Source of the DNA: Cricetomys ansorgei
Taxonomy: Eukaryota; Chordata; Mammalia; Rodentia; Nesomyidae
DNA: 64,000 bases
NCBI GenBank assembly: GCA_026225945.1
Contig: JAMJFZ010000769.1
Coordinates: 2,580,001 to 2,644,000 of the forward strand
Direction: 5' to 3'
Shown: positions 1 to 12,149 of the stretch, piece by piece
Layout of the letters: every line of letters starts with the position of its first letter
Numbering within the stretch: position 1 is the first letter of the stretch
The notes under the pieces: model-generated
Seen by the model: only the letters and a program-made list of their open reading frames with translations
What the model was told of the DNA's origin: nothing
Database searches by the model: none
Program-made: the position numbers and the translations under genes

Positions 1-313
1 GGTATAATTGGAACTGATGCAAGTAATATACTAAATGACAACAATTTCTGAGAAATGTAATAAAATGTCTTTCTAAGTTGTGTGTCAAGATGGATCTAAG
101 ATAGCTATGAAATGAATAGCCTGAGGCTTTACTTTCAAAAATTCTGAAAGCAATACACTGAGTAGTTTAGAGAGTCTTTGATACCCTGCTATGGATTGGG
201 TTACAAAGACTGAAGTATCGATGAAGAACCTCAAGAGTTAAGGTTATAACATATGAAAAGAAAGTGAATAAGACAAATTTCATATTAAGTTGTTGGGATC
301 CAGGTTACCCAGA
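1..313. other. No feature seen
   Basis: AT-rich sequence with no ORF of note, no SINE head or tail and no microsatellite. Nothing here supports a call. Confidence 0.4.
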
Positions 314-429
314 CTATGGAAGCTTCAGCTTGACAAGGTTTCTGGGCATCCACTGTTGGGAACTGGAATTCCTTAACTGCCTTGCCCCTTTCTTATCTTT
401 ACTGTGTTGGACTTCAGAGATCCAAACTG

Positions 430-1023
430 GGACCCCCAGGGCCCAAACCGGAACGCCGCATCCCCACAGAGACTCACAGACGGGATATCGATGCAAATAG
501 CAAGAGGATTTATTCCAGTATACTGGGGCCGTTCTAACACGCAGGATAGAACAGACCCCGAAGGGCAGAAAGCAAGCCTTTTTATTATTTACAGTTGAAA
601 CAGTTGCTAGGGGGCTGTATAGTTGCTAAGCACAGACCATGTTGGTGTAAATTGATTGGTCTCTAAATTGTTTTCCCATTTTGATAGGTAGGGGCCAGTT
701 AACCTCTAAACTGGTTGGTGTTAGCACATAGCAAGGTCGTGGGCAACTGGGAGGAGGGAACTCCTCAGCCCAAGGCTGTGGGACCAAGATTACGGACCAT
801 CTGCACAAAGGGGGGCACATTCTCTAGCCCAAGACTGTCTATCTGCCTTGTTTGTCTTAGAAAATGTTTTTCTTACAGAAATTGTTTTTGCTTAACCCTG
901 GGAAACTCTGGAACTGTTCTGGGTCACACTGCCCCTGGCTTGGGCCTATACAATTTTGGTGTTCTTAGAAGCCTGACTAAAGTTTCTTAGGCCTGGGCGA
1001 TGGACCTGACCTCCACAACTGCA
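430..1023 (-). mobile_element. Gammaretrovirus-like (ERV1) LTR, antisense
   Basis: Read on the minus strand, this has the order of a retroviral LTR. A TATA-like stretch lies at about 579-589, and a polyadenylation signal AATAAA lies at 509-514. The signal is followed by CCTCTTGC and TTTGCAT, wording typical of the R/U5 junction of gammaretroviral LTRs. The minus-strand start is placed near 1023, at a TG, and the end is not sharply defined. A TGGGGGTCCCAG stretch at about 430 could be a degraded primer binding site. No gag, pol or env follows, so this is a solo or fragmentary LTR. Class is inferred from the R/U5 wording and the exact family is not known. Confidence 0.62.
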
Positions 1024-1479
1024 CGGTGACATACGTTTTCTCATCAAAAATACGATCTGCATAAGCTTAATAGTAATATCCAAATTAATCCCTGAGCTGG
1101 CCACTGTGGGCTGGAATGAAACACAGCCATGCTATTCAGAAGTAAATTGTAATCACATCCGGACTTCCAAGTCCTGGACCGTGAGAGCAACCCAGGTTTA
1201 TTGCAAGTGCATTATAAAGCTATTCCTGGAGTAAATGCTGATCTTCCCAGGAAGAGATAAGCCTTAATAGATAGAAGCCAGAGAGCTTACTTAGAAAGTT
1301 AGTACACCTGGAAAGACAAGCAGACAATTAGCCCTTCACTAACGAAGACTATAGCAAGCCTGCACTAACTTAAAAGTAAACATTCCCAGGACTTAAAGAG
1401 AGAAATAGCCTTCAACCTATCCAGGCCACCAGATAAGACTAGAAATTTAGAACTTTGATCCAGAAGAATAATATACATA

Positions 1480-2175
1480 CCAAAGAACTAAAAAACCATA
1501 AAATCCTCCCTTGGCGCCTTCATGGCACCCTGAACTATCTGTGCAAGGCAAATGGCAATCAGCAGTGACATCCCTACCATCCACTAATTAATCATTGTAT
1601 CATTTACTCTTTGGTGATAACTGAGTAACTTTGAAGCCTGCAGCTGTAAAGAGGAGAGACACCTTTCCCATTGGTTCCTGTTTGAGATATGCCTGACACC
1701 TGCAACCCTTTGATAAGCATCCCTGCAGTGCTACTTAAGGGACAGAAAAAAGTCTTGGAGAAGAACGACGAATGAATGGACAGACGGATGACAAGAGACA
1801 GAGACAGACAGCTCAGGAGAGACGAAGCAAAAAGAACTAACTGAGGAAGCTAGATTGCAATGCCTAGAGAGTTGGATTGCTAGCTTAGAGAAACTTTGTT
1901 TTATTCCCTTAATGTGCACATTGTTATTTTCTTTGATTTTATTCATTGCTTTTCTTTATCGTTCTTTATTTTACTATTAAAGAAGCGCTCTTTCATGTCA
2001 TAATTACCATAAGATGTATTCTATGTGTCTTATTAAAGAGCAATAAGTTTGCCAACTAAGAGTTCCATAGAAGAGTGAGATACTGCGCTCACTTGCCAGT
2101 TTACGTTGTTTATCCTCCTTCCTGGAAGCTGAGGAACCCATCTCGGGAACTAGAGCTGGACTCAGACCCCCGCAT
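1480..2175 (+). mobile_element. Probable LTR, plus strand
   Basis: The segment has promoter-like wording (CTACTTAAGGGACAG near 1731), two ATTAAA-type poly(A) signals near 1975 and 2031, and a GC-richer 3' end finishing in CCCCCGCA at about 2175, which resembles the U5 end of class II LTRs. I found no clear target-site duplication or primer binding site. The family is not recognised. It could also be the 3' part of another rodent repeat. Confidence 0.4.
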
Positions 2176-2179
2176 TAAG

Positions 2180-3480
2180 TGACTACCATAAACCGAATGT
2201 ATATGAAAATTCTTTGAACATTATATAGTATTACGAAAAAAAAAAAAAAAACCAGGGATGGTTATAAGTGGAATTATTGCTTTCAAAGATTTCACTTGAG
2301 GTTTGGATTCACTTTCCTGTAAAATGTAAGCTGAGCTACTGTATCACAGTTTGTCATTCTGGAAAGTGATATCTTTAGAATAATTTTTGTTTATTTACAG
2401 TATATATCACTGTAGTATACTCAATCTGACTCTTGATACACATTTCAATTGTTCCAGAACATCCAATGAATACTATATTTTAGCAGAATAAGGGTCATGG
2501 AGCAATTATTATCTGTCCAGGATCATGACTTACATTTTTCTTTTGGGCCCAACCTGATTTGGCCTGGGAAGAATACTTAGTGAAATCTTATCAAATGGGT
2601 CAAAGTCTCAAATTACTTCTTGTATTTAAAATAGTTTTTAAAAATAGTTTTTAACTAACCAGGAAGTGTACTCTTGAATCTATAATGCTACCAGAGGGTT
2701 ATTTTTGTCATAAAGAAAAAAGTAAACCTTTAGATAATTGTTTAGTTTAAGAAAAATTTTGATAAATTTATACATGTATATATTCAGATTTCACCCCCTC
2801 AGTGCCTTCTATTATTCTATTTCCCATTGGAGCCCTTCTTTGGGGGAAATTATTTCTTAAATCAGATTTTATTGTTTAATAGAATGCAGCCAAAATGTGT
2901 GCAAATGACTAATATTTTAATATTAAGGGAATTATAGTGAAATTAAGAAAATACAGCCAATGACATAGAGAGGGCTACAAAAATTTGTTGAGCTCTTTTA
3001 TATTTTCTTTAATTTCATTTACTCAGCCTATATCTGTTAAATGATTACACTGTGTTATGATGTTAGGTGCTAGACATAGCTGAGACCCAGATAGATATTA
3101 ATAGTTGGAATTGATAAGAAGACTTTCACATTGATAGTTTTTTTTTTTCTTTTTTAATCAGGTGCAAGAGAATACCTACGGTAAATTTAGAATTAAGTAT
3201 AGGAAACACCAGAAAATTGGCATGACTATGTGTTACCCAAGATTGAGAGCACAGATTGAAATATAGGTATGCCAATATACACTAACTCTGGTCTTTTCCA
3301 TGTGTGTTGCTGTGTATAAGACATTTAGCAAACAGGATATTAGCAGAGAATTGAAAGGTGCTTGATCACTGAAGCTTGTCTTCATTTGTTGCACTTTGAA
3401 ACTTCCGGTTTATCACATGAAGAACTCTGGGCTAGTCTTTTTGAAGTTGGATAACCATGTTAAAGAATACAGAGATGAGC
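2180..3480. other. Mostly unique AT-rich DNA
   Basis: No gene or clear repeat. Contents are a poly(A) run at about 2237-2252, a poly(T) run near 3140-3150, and a C-rich patch near 2795 that faintly resembles an antisense LINE-1 3' end. Confidence 0.4.
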
Positions 3481-4710
3481 CATTACAATCGAGGGTCACA
3501 AAAAGTAGGCTGACAACCATCAGATACATGCAAAGCCCACCATGGGCTTCCTATGTTAAAACTGCAATACCCTGCACTTTCTCCTCCCTCAGTGGATGTG
3601 CCCCGGGGGTACTTTGACTTACCACTTGGCACCCACCATCCTTCAACTGCCACAACACTGTCATCTGTGCTTCTGCCATGAAGCAAACCTGACTTTTCCC
3701 TGGGACTTCCTCTTGCCTGCTGCTTCTCAAGGCTGCTACTTGGTTCCCTAACTACCCTGCTGGGGAACCTGGGGTCCTGGCTACTACCTCCTGTACCCAA
3801 CATGAGCCCAAAATGGTGCTGAGGAACACAGGGTAGCCTATAGATTTCCCCTTTGCAGGAATCTGGCTCTGTGAGGCCAGGGAACTATGCAGTTTGAGCC
3901 CCTCCCTACCATAGGAAAGCTCCCCCCCTGGGATTACCAAGGAGTCCACACCTGGCTGGCTACAGGGTCCCCCAATCTGGTAGAGTGGCACAGAAGCAGC
4001 CCTAACTAACACACATGGACCTGAGCTGGACCCCTCAAACTTCCTCAAGACTATTCAAATAGGGTGAAAAAATCCTACCAATCACAAGGCCACCTTGGAA
4101 AACTCTGCCACTACCACCACCACCACCACCACCACTACCACCACCACCACCACCACCACCACCACCACCACCACGAGCTGCATTCTACTCTACGCTCAGT
4201 AGAGGACACAGCTTCAGCTGCTGCCTTCCTCCTAAGTGGAGGCAGTCAAGAAACAAAGAAGAGAGTAAATGCAGGATATTTCAGTTTGGCAGGGAATATT
4301 TTCCCTCAGATTTACAACACCTGGGGAAACTTCTCCCCTCTGTAACACTCCAACTCAGTTGGAATATCTTCAATTCAGGCCTGTATGGCTCCTGGGCTCC
4401 CAACTCCCAGGATATCTTCCTGTCAGAGCTGTGTGTTTCCTAGGCTCTGGAATGCCAGGACAACCTTTCATTGGAGACACTTTCCCCCCTCAGAGCTGCA
4501 TAGTCCCTGGGCTCCTGACTGCCAAGTTATCTTCCTCTCAGAGCTGTAAAAGCTTTCATTGGGGACACCTTCACTATGTAAAGCTATGTGGTTACTTGAC
4601 TCCTGACTACCATGGTACCTTTCCATCTCTGTCTGAGTTGAATAAAAACACTATCACAAACTGCCTTAAGTTAATTACAGACATAAGGCAAAATAACTAG
4701 GGTCAGAACT
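3480..4710 (+). repeat. GC-richer repeat with degenerate internal tandem units
   Basis: This block is clearly richer in GC than its surroundings. Its right part (about 4370-4640) contains three to four degenerate units of roughly 48-68 bp. Each has a GGCTCC-type core followed by a TATCTTCC-type stretch and ends in CAGAGCTG (examples end near 4430, 4499 and 4547). It finishes with an AATAAA at about 4641. That layout, a repeated region upstream of a poly(A) signal, fits an old LTR, but the family is not recognised and no terminal duplication is visible. The ORFs of 98-143 residues inside it show no known domain. Confidence 0.35.
4109..4174 (+). repeat. (CCA)n microsatellite
   Basis: A nearly pure ACC/CCA trinucleotide run with one or two CTA interruptions. 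In one frame it reads as a histidine run, which is a by-product of the repeat and not a protein motif. Confidence 0.95.
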
Positions 4711-4802
4711 TCTCTAAAGACTCATAGACGTGTGAAAGAAATTTGCCTATTGTTATGAGCCACAAAAACTTTGGTTCAAATGCACAAAATCTAACCAGGT
4801 GT

Positions 4803-5163
4803 TCTAGTTGGCTTTCTTTTGCTGTGATGAAACACTCTCATCAAAATCAACTAAGAAGACCAAATGGTTAATTTGACTTATATTTGTATGGTAAATCCCA
4901 TCAATGAAGGAAGTCAGGACAAGAGCTTAAGAAGGAACTTGGAACAGAAGTCATGGGAGAAGGTTGCTTATTGGCTCTTACTCAGCAAGTTTTCTTACAC
5001 AGTCCAGACCTACATGCATCTATCCATTTTAGTCACCAGTCAAGGAAGTCTCTCACAGATGTGGTCATAGGTCAGTCTGATCTAAACAATCCCTCAACTG
5101 AGGTTTCCTATTTCCTATCGACTCTATGTCATATCAGCATTGACAATTAAAACTATCCAGCAC
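4803..5163 (+). mobile_element. RMER1-like rodent repeat, diverged
   Basis: The left edge (TTCTAGTTGGC... TTTTGCTGTGATGAAACAC near 4804) and right edge (CAATTAAAACTATCCAGCACA ending near 5163) match the ends of a common rodent medium-reiterated repeat. Internal words such as GAAGGAAGTCAGGACA and CTCAACTGAGGTTTCC also fit. It is homologous to the better preserved copy at 12150-12776. The family name is from memory. Confidence 0.65.
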
Positions 5164-5245
5164 ACCAAGATTATCCACATACAAAAAATAAATTAAATTG
5201 AATTGATAATTCTCTCCATATAAAAAACTAACTGAAGATGTATCA

Positions 5246-5470
5246 GAGCTGGGCAGTGGTGGTGCTTCAGAGCTGGGCAATTGTGGTGCACCCCCTTAAT
5301 CCCAGCACTCCCAGCACATGGGAGACAGAAGCAGACAGATCTCTGTGAGTTCGAGGCCACCTGTTCTATAGAGTGAATTCCAGGACAGCCAAAGTTAAAA
5401 CAGAGAAACCCTGTCTCAAAAAATCAAAACCAAAATCAACCAACCAAACAACCAAACAACAAAAGACAGG
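5246..5470 (+). mobile_element. B1 SINE with duplicated 5' head
   Basis: A 7SL-derived B1 with the box-B-like GAGTTCGAGGCCA, the internal ATAGAGTGAATTCCAGGAC, and an A-rich tail of CAAAA-type units. The 5' end is present twice: AGAGCTGGGCA starts at 5246 and again at 5270. Imperfect flanking copies of TATCAG (5241-5246 and about 5473-5478) suggest the target duplication. Confidence 0.85.
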
Positions 5471-5479
5471 TATATCAGT

Positions 5480-6200
5480 GACTAGAGCATAAGAACTACA
5501 ACCATAAAGCTCTTAGAAGAAAAAAAAAAAAAACAGATGTAAATCTTTGTGACCTTAGATTAGGACACAGTTTCTTTTCTGTGATGTAAAAAATATAAGC
5601 AACAAAGGAAAAACAATTGTTTTCTGATCCTTGTAAACCATTACTATATAATCTAGCCCATCCACATCATCTTTATATAACATTAGGCCAGCCATTTATC
5701 TTAACATTCACTATTTTCTTCCTCTGTAAAATATAGGTACTGTTTATATCCTAAAATGTAAATATATATTATTATATTTGAAAGTTTTAACATCTATTTT
5801 ATACCATAGCCTATAAGAAAATGACATTTTTTCTATCCTCCCTTTTTCTTCTTGTCTGTTTTTTTTCATTGTAGAAAAAGCATGGCAAACATTTTAATTC
5901 ATGGTGGTAAAATATTATTGAGAATGACGAAGAATGTTCATATCATGAACCAAAAAGCAGAGTGAGGCAAGAATTGAGCTGGATATATGTTTCAAATGCT
6001 TGTCCTGCTTGATGAGTAGTTGTTCTTTCTGACTTTTCACAGGACCAGTGTTGTGACATCATAGAACTCTTCTGCTCCACTTACGTTGGTATATATCTGA
6101 TACCCAGGAGACAGCAGTGTTTGTCACTGTGGTGTTAGGGAGCCTCTAACTCTGCTGAGGTCAGATTATGCTTAAAGATTAAGAAACAGAAAGGAAACAT
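5480..6200. other. AT-rich unique DNA, possible MIR trace
   Basis: No gene. A poly(A) run lies at 5520-5533. The stretch 5690-5745 (TTCCTCTGTAAAATATAGGTA) resembles the 3' half of an MIR element, but too weakly to call separately. Confidence 0.35.
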
Positions 6201-6202
6201 GA

Positions 6203-6312
6203 CCATAATGGTGCATTCTGCACTTAGGAAGTGGAGGCAGGAGGATTGGCCTTCAAGGCCAGTCTGCACCCCATAGTAAAACTGTCCCAGAAGAAAACAA
6301 AAACAGAAAAGA
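6203..6312 (+). mobile_element. B1-related SINE, old and partial
   Basis: GCACTTAGGAAGTGGAGGCAGGAGGATT followed by a CAAGGCCAGTCTGC core and an A-rich tail is B1-type wording. The 5' head is missing or decayed. It could instead be the B1-derived half of a B4. Confidence 0.6.
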
Positions 6313-6889
6313 TGAAAATGGAGAGAAATGCTCATTCATAGTAAGCCGGACTATATGCTCAATATGAATGGTTGACTGTGGCCAGGATCTCATCTTCAAG
6401 TCTCCATGGGATGTGCTGTATATTGTCTCATGGCTATAAAGGGCAATGAAATATGTATTTCTTGGGTCAATACCCACCTAGAAGACATAGTTATGACAAG
6501 CTTTGAGTGAAGATTGTCACTGTTCATTACCACCCAGAATCCCTCCATCAATAGAGTTTAAAACTGACAGCCTTTGCATCTACCCTCACTGTAAGTCACT
6601 ACCTGAGGTGCAGTAGGAGTGTAGGAGAGGTCCGACTGCTCAAAGGGAGAAATAAATTGTTGCATATTTCAGAGGAGAAGTGTTACTTCTTGTACTTTGA
6701 CCACAGGCACTATACACACAGAGCCCTGCCTCCTTCTTGTCTGGCCCTTTTCTCCATTTTTAATTTACTTTGTAACTTTAATAGTTCTTAGTATTTATGG
6801 TAGATTGCAGTAAATGTCCTTCATCGTCCTGAGCATTTGAATATTTGGTCTCAATTGGCAGATGTTTGCATGGGTTTATAAGGTATCGT

Positions 6890-7128
6890 CATGCTGGAGT
6901 ATGTCACTGAGAGCAAGCTTTGAGAATTCAAAGACTCAAGCACTTCTAGTTTAATCTCTCTGTCAAGAAGTGAGCCCTAGATTTTTTTGTTCTGTCAACA
7001 AGCCTGCTGCTTGCTGCCATGTCTCTCTGCCATGTAAGACTCTTTCCCTCTGGACCTGTAAGCCAAAAAAACTCTTCTTTCTATAAGTTGCTTTAGTTTT
7101 GTCACAGCAATGTAAAAGTAACTAAGGT
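6890..7128 (+). mobile_element. Rodent medium-reiterated repeat, 3' end
   Basis: The segment ends with CTTTCTATAAGTTGCTTTAG and TCACAGCAATGTAAAAGTAACTAAG, the usual terminus of an abundant rodent repeat. The upstream CTGCTGCTTGCTGCCATGTC is also typical. Its terminal 40 bases are the reverse complement of the left end of the RMER1-like copies at 4803 and 12150. The normal AATAAA has decayed to AAAAAA. Confidence 0.6.
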
Positions 7129-7275
7129 AGTATTCATATTTTTTTTCATAGTTTGTGTTTACTTCACACTTCCCATAAAGGACATAGATATTTTAACACA
7201 TGTATATTGTTTTCAGAATTATATACTCAGGCTTATTTTCTTTATAATAACTATAATGATGATATACATTAGATT

Positions 7276-7463
7276 TTATTTTTTATTACATTTAGTTATG
7301 TATGTATATGCAAGTACACAAATATCATGACACATATGTGAAGTTCAGGGAACAAGTTGGCAAGCTGGTTTTCTCCTTGCACCATGTAGGTTCAGGGTAC
7401 TGAATGCAGATCCTCAAATTAGAGTGCCAGCACTCTTATCTGTTGAACAACCTCACTGGCACC
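7276..7463 (-). mobile_element. B3/B2-type SINE, antisense
   Basis: Begins with a T-rich tail (TTTTATTTTTTATTACATTTA) and runs through GTGAAGTTCAGGGAACAAGTT, CACCATGTAGGTTC and TGTTGAACAACCTCACTGGCA. These match the reverse complement of a tRNA-derived B3/B2 SINE. It is diverged and has no clear target duplication. Confidence 0.75.
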
Positions 7464-7469
7464 ATGATT

Positions 7470-8100
7470 TTATATTTTAGTTATTATTTATACTTTTTCA
7501 CAATAGCTGTGACAGTATACTTGGAAAGATGACTGATGACTGACTTAAGATTAAGTCTGCAAATTAACAACACTAAGCAACACAAACATCTCTAGATTAG
7601 TAAATAAGTGTATATAAAAAGAATTAAAAAAGTATTGACTTCCTCCCTGCATCTAACTTACCCTTTGATAATGAGTTTGTGAAATAGAATCAGGAAATTA
7701 ATATCAATAATATCAGAAAATCTAGTCAATTCCTTAGGAAGGGAGAAAATGAAGACTCACTCTTTTAAAGATCACATTTACTAGGTTAGAGTGAATAAAA
7801 AAAGTGAAGATGTCCAAATGAGCTAAATTACAAGGGTCATGGATGTTTGAAAATGCAGAGCCAGTGGAGGTAGGGGGAATCCAATTATCTCTGACTGACT
7901 CGACAGGAACAAAACAGTCAGAGAATTACTTAGCCGTTTATTAAGTTATAGTGCTTGGACTTTGGAAAGAGATGCTTGAATGAGTTGACTGTACAAAATT
8001 AGATAACTCAAAGATCTTCATTTGCTATATTGATTGGTGATATTCAGTGACATATATTAATGTCTTTACTCTTTGCTTAAAAGTAATGTCTACATTTATT
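7470..8100. other. Unique AT-rich DNA
   Basis: No gene, repeat head or tail, or microsatellite recognised. Confidence 0.4.
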
Positions 8101-8104
8101 TATT

Positions 8105-8270
8105 AATTATTTCTGTTTAAAATTTTTATCGTTTGGCAAATTCATGCATGCATATAATACTTTATCATCATATACAACCCATCCTGTCTTATTTCTTTTC
8201 TATCCCCAACTTTCTCTCCAACTAAGTCTCCATTCCTATATCTTTTAGTTCATGTTCCTATTCTATTGAT
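8105..8270 (-). mobile_element. Possible LINE-1 3'-end fragment, antisense
   Basis: CAAATTCATGCATGCATATAATAC followed by ATCATCATATACAACCC and a pyrimidine-rich stretch resembles the antisense 3' end of Lx-type LINE-1s seen more clearly at 41040 and 63490. Diverged and short, so tentative. Confidence 0.35.
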
Positions 8271-8434
8271 GGAAAAAGTTTGTTAAGAAACTTAGTATTA
8301 TAGTGAGTGTGTGTGAGAAAGTTTTGAGTAAACACATTTTCTCACCTTAGAGTTTGGGTCATTTTATTGGAATGTATGTAGTTGAGCATAATTATTTTGT
8401 ATACAAACAGTCTGAAGTAAAGACAGCACAAGAT

Positions 8435-8635
8435 GGGCTGCAGAGATGGTTCAGGAGTCAAGAGTACTTACTGCTTTTTCAGAGGACCAGAGTTTGGTTC
8501 TCAACACCATGTTACATAGCCCATAACTGCTTTTAACTGTAGATCCAGGGGATCTGACGCCGTCTTCTAGCCTCCATGGGCACTTACACACAGGAGGGAT
8601 ATACTCATACACACATTAAATATATCTTTTTTTTA
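8435..8635 (+). mobile_element. B2 SINE
   Basis: Starts with GGGCTGCAGAGATGGTTCAG, the tRNA-derived A-box region. It continues through AGAGTACTTACTGCTTTTTCAGAGGACC and ends in a TTAAATATATCTTTTTTTT tail. Nearly full length. Confidence 0.88.
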
Positions 8636-8640
8636 AAAAC

Positions 8641-8743
8641 AAAGTCTCTCATGTAGCCTTGCATGGCATGAAACTTACAGAGATCTCCATGTCTTGGCCT
8701 CCTAAGTTCTGTGATTAAATGTGTGCACCATCATTCCTGGCCC
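8641..8743 (-). mobile_element. B1 SINE fragment, antisense
   Basis: AGTCTCTCATGTAGCC, AGATCTCCATGTCTTGGCCTCC and CACCATCATTCCTGGCCCC read as an antisense B1. It abuts the B2 tail, so one may have inserted beside the other. Confidence 0.72.
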
Positions 8744-8749
8744 CATAGA

Positions 8750-11370
8750 AATAAATCTTTAAAAGAAGACAGCATTGGAATGGGAGGTGTCTTAATTAGA
8801 TGTTTGATACCACAGTGGATTTATGCTATAAAATTTTCTTCCCAGACAACAATTAGAGCAAGACAAGTCTTTAAGGAACTGCAGAGTAGATAAAAAGACT
8901 AATCTCACCCTATGTTAAAACAGCTAACAACTTATAGCAAATATAGTCCAATAAAGATTGATAGCATTTTCTAATGGTTTATTTTACTCCTTTTAATATG
9001 GTTCTCAAAAATAATTCTAATATTATCATCAATTTTCTTAAAGCAATTTTGTTTAAAGAAAGAAAAAAATCACCATGGAGATTCTGTTTGGTCTACTTAG
9101 GTCTTCAATATTTGAGAAAAGAAGTGACACTTAGAGGTAGTGGCCTTAAAGTTCAGAAAGAAGGTCTCAAGCATCTGTGTAAAGACTGCTAGAGATTTAG
9201 CAATTTAGATGACTTTACCTGGAATAAGAAGAGAGGAGGCACACCCTTATCACATAGGAGTCGAATAATTCAGCTTATTGTCATAAAGTTTAATGTGGAC
9301 ATACTGTCCTTGGTTCTCATTCAAGGTATATTGGTTGAATTACCATAGTCACCAAACACCCCCATCCAAAGATAGTTCTGTAAAAGTAAAATATGATATA
9401 ACCTTTAAAGGAATAATCTAAGAAGGTTTTGATAAATTAAATAATGAGTGCCCAGAGAATCCCAGAAGCTATTTATAAAGTATCTGGAATGTTGCAGCTC
9501 TAATATTGGGACATTAGATACTTCTTATCTGTCACTGAAAACCCAACCTTCTAATCAGCCTCCGGTGAGTCATAGTAAGTTTTACAGTTGTTACATTAAA
9601 GGTTAAACATAATTGGTGATAGTTTAACTTTCTTACCCACTACAGTAGCTTCTGTTATAAGTTTAGCTGTAACAGAGCCCTTTGAGTTCATGATTTCAGC
9701 ACTTATTTAGTATCTCAAAGGGTAATTCCAAGTTGTTATGAATAAAAATTTTAATGGGTAGATAAAATGTTCTTAAAGAAAAATATCACCTAAGAGGGTC
9801 ATAGAATAATAAATTAAATATGCATAGTTAATTTTAATCATATTATTTATGAATTATCTTTCTATTAGTAACACAAAAATTTGGGTAGGCTGGTTCTCTC
9901 TGCTTTATTTGCTATCCTTGGCATTATGGTTTTGACTCTATAAACTCCATGGACAGGGTAGGATGTAGTATAAGAATTACTCTGTTTTCTTTCTTTTTTG
10001 CATCTGGTTTTTGTAAGTTGCTATAGCATTTTGACTAAATAGAGTTATTTGGTTGTTGCCTTCATCAGGTGAGTTAGTCATTTCTGCTTCAGAATAAATA
10101 ATTGCTGTTTTTCATCTTTGTGCTACATTTTTCTAACCACATAATAGGTTAAGTTTATGAAGTGACTGCTGATTTTGGTTACATTATAATTTAATTTAGG
10201 CATATAAAACCAGATTATTTGTATTCATGTGCTCCCGTAAGTTTTTATTTCAACGTCCTACAAGTTGAAACCAGGACCCACTCTGAAAGACCATAAAAGA
10301 CAATGCAAATATGATTATCTAGCTCCCTTGTTCAGTAGACTTTATTGGCTGGGGTAAAGGAATTTCTGGAAAAGGATACTCCAGACCAGCAATATCTGTG
10401 ACATATATACTAGGCATGCCATTTTTCATATAAATATGTATCATCTTCACCCATAAGCAGTAAAATTCAAATTGTAATAGCAAAGGGTCTCTTCTTAGCA
10501 AAGATAAAATGCCCTCCTCTGGGTGAATAAGATTATAAGTAATCTGTAATATCTTTACTTTTTCATGTGATTTTAAATGATTTTTATGCAAAAAAATCAT
10601 TGAAAAACCTAGCAAACTAAAATGTAATAACCCTTAGAAGTAGTAATATCATTTATAGGAATACTTTCTTCAGGTATCTGTACAAATATGTAAATGGTGG
10701 TCTTAGCAGCCTTGGTTAAAAGGGCAAAAAATAGAAACAAGCCAAATGATTACATAGAACATTTGTCAAAATAAATAACAGTGTCCATTTTATGTAATAA
10801 CAAGTAGTTCTGTTAGGTTAACTGATATATGTATATATGTATGGACAAGCAATACTTACTGAGTGAGATACATCTTTACAAGGAGAAGGGATAAAATATA
10901 CAATAGTATACATAACACTGTCATTAGTCCATTTATTACATCTACATATAATTTATTGCATGTATACCTAAGAATTGAGTAAAGGTTTTTGTATTCTGAT
11001 GGGAGCTGCTTGAGTTTAGAACAATGTAGCAAAATTATTATTAAACAATATGCATTTCCCTGACTCATTCTTATGTATAACACATGATAATAACCTGCGC
11101 TAGTGAGGAGTTCATTGCCACATGACACACAAGCAGAATGTAAATGTTCTTTGGAATTATACTTAGGCATGCACTTCTGTGATTGCCATAAAACTACTGC
11201 AGCAACTACCCATCCATCCTGCGCCCCAAAATGGCTTGTGTGGATTATTCCCAAACTTAACCAAAAACTTGGATCAAAACTCATACAACTCACAATCTGA
11301 AGGAAAAAAATTCTCTTGAAAATTTGTAAATATAGGAGTGAGAGAAGGAAATGCTTGATGATATAAGTTA
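8750..11370. other. Long unique AT-rich stretch
   Basis: About 2.6 kb with no repeat I can name and no convincing exon. Two minus-strand reading frames (98 residues at 10319-10615 and 145 residues at 10856-11293) show no recognisable domain and are hydrophobic or AT-driven. I treat them as chance. Confidence 0.4.
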
Positions 11371-11376
11371 CTAAGT

Positions 11377-11725
11377 TTGTGTAGTAGTTACTTTTCTGTG
11401 GCTGTGATTGAGAAAAAACCTAGATCAAGGAAATTTATAGAAGGAAGAGTTTTTTTGGTTGTGTTCTTTTTTGTTGTTGTTGTCATTGATTGTGTTTTGT
11501 CTACCTTACAGTTACAGAGGGATAAGCAAGCATTATGCCAGAGAGGCATGGCTGAATGTGGCCAGCCTGGTATGGCAGAAGGAGAAAAAAGCTGAGACCT
11601 TATATCTTCAACTGTAGCATGAGATAAAAAGAGTGACCTGGAAGTAAGGAGAAGCTATTTATTCTCAAACCCTGCTGAATGACATATTTCCTACAACAAG
11701 GTCATACTTTCAAAAGGTAAATTGC
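11377..11725 (+). mobile_element. RMER1-related rodent repeat (second subtype)
   Basis: The opening TAGTTACTTTTCTGTGGCTGTGATTGAG, the central GGCATGGCTGAATG and the closing ACATATTTCCTACAACAAGGTCA match another common rodent repeat with a related head. A simple GTT run lies near 11474-11482. Confidence 0.55.
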
Positions 11726-12149
11726 ATACTACTAACATATAATGGTTCAGAATATATGTTACTATTCCAAAAGGGAGGCATGGCGACACAGTGGGGAAAT
11801 ACTGGATCAATCCAAGATCAGAATCCAGCAGAGCAAACAAAAAAATTCCTGTAACTCCATGTCCAACATTAATGGGCTTAGATGGCTCTGCCTCACCAGC
11901 TTTACAACCTGTAACTTACATCTATCTCTTGGGTTGGTTCCATTCCCTGCATGCAGCTCTCTTTGACAGATATTCCACAGCTCTGACATCTCCAACATCT
12001 TGGGGTGGGGGGAACTTCATTACAACCCAGGAGTTGCTTTTACAGCTTCATACAATGGCATATTAGGATCTTCACACAGGCATGCCACCTGCTGCTGATA
12101 TCAGTGGCTCTTTGAAACCATGGAAAAAGAATATACAACTCTGGCCCAG

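Noticed and set aside
4064..4345. ORF with a long histidine run
   Set aside because: The run is a translation of the CCA microsatellite. There is no domain, and the frame ends soon after the repeat.
8435..8510. tRNA-like promoter boxes (also at 18643, 48068, 58612 and other SINEs)
   Set aside because: These are the tRNA-derived heads of B2, B3, B4 and ID SINEs, not tRNA genes. No acceptor stem pairing or CCA-compatible 3' end is present.
10319..10615. 98-residue ORF on the minus strand
   Set aside because: No known domain and no neighbouring exon-like sequence.
10856..11293. 145-residue ORF on the minus strand
   Set aside because: No recognisable motif, no plausible splice or start context, and hydrophobic content that reflects AT-rich DNA.
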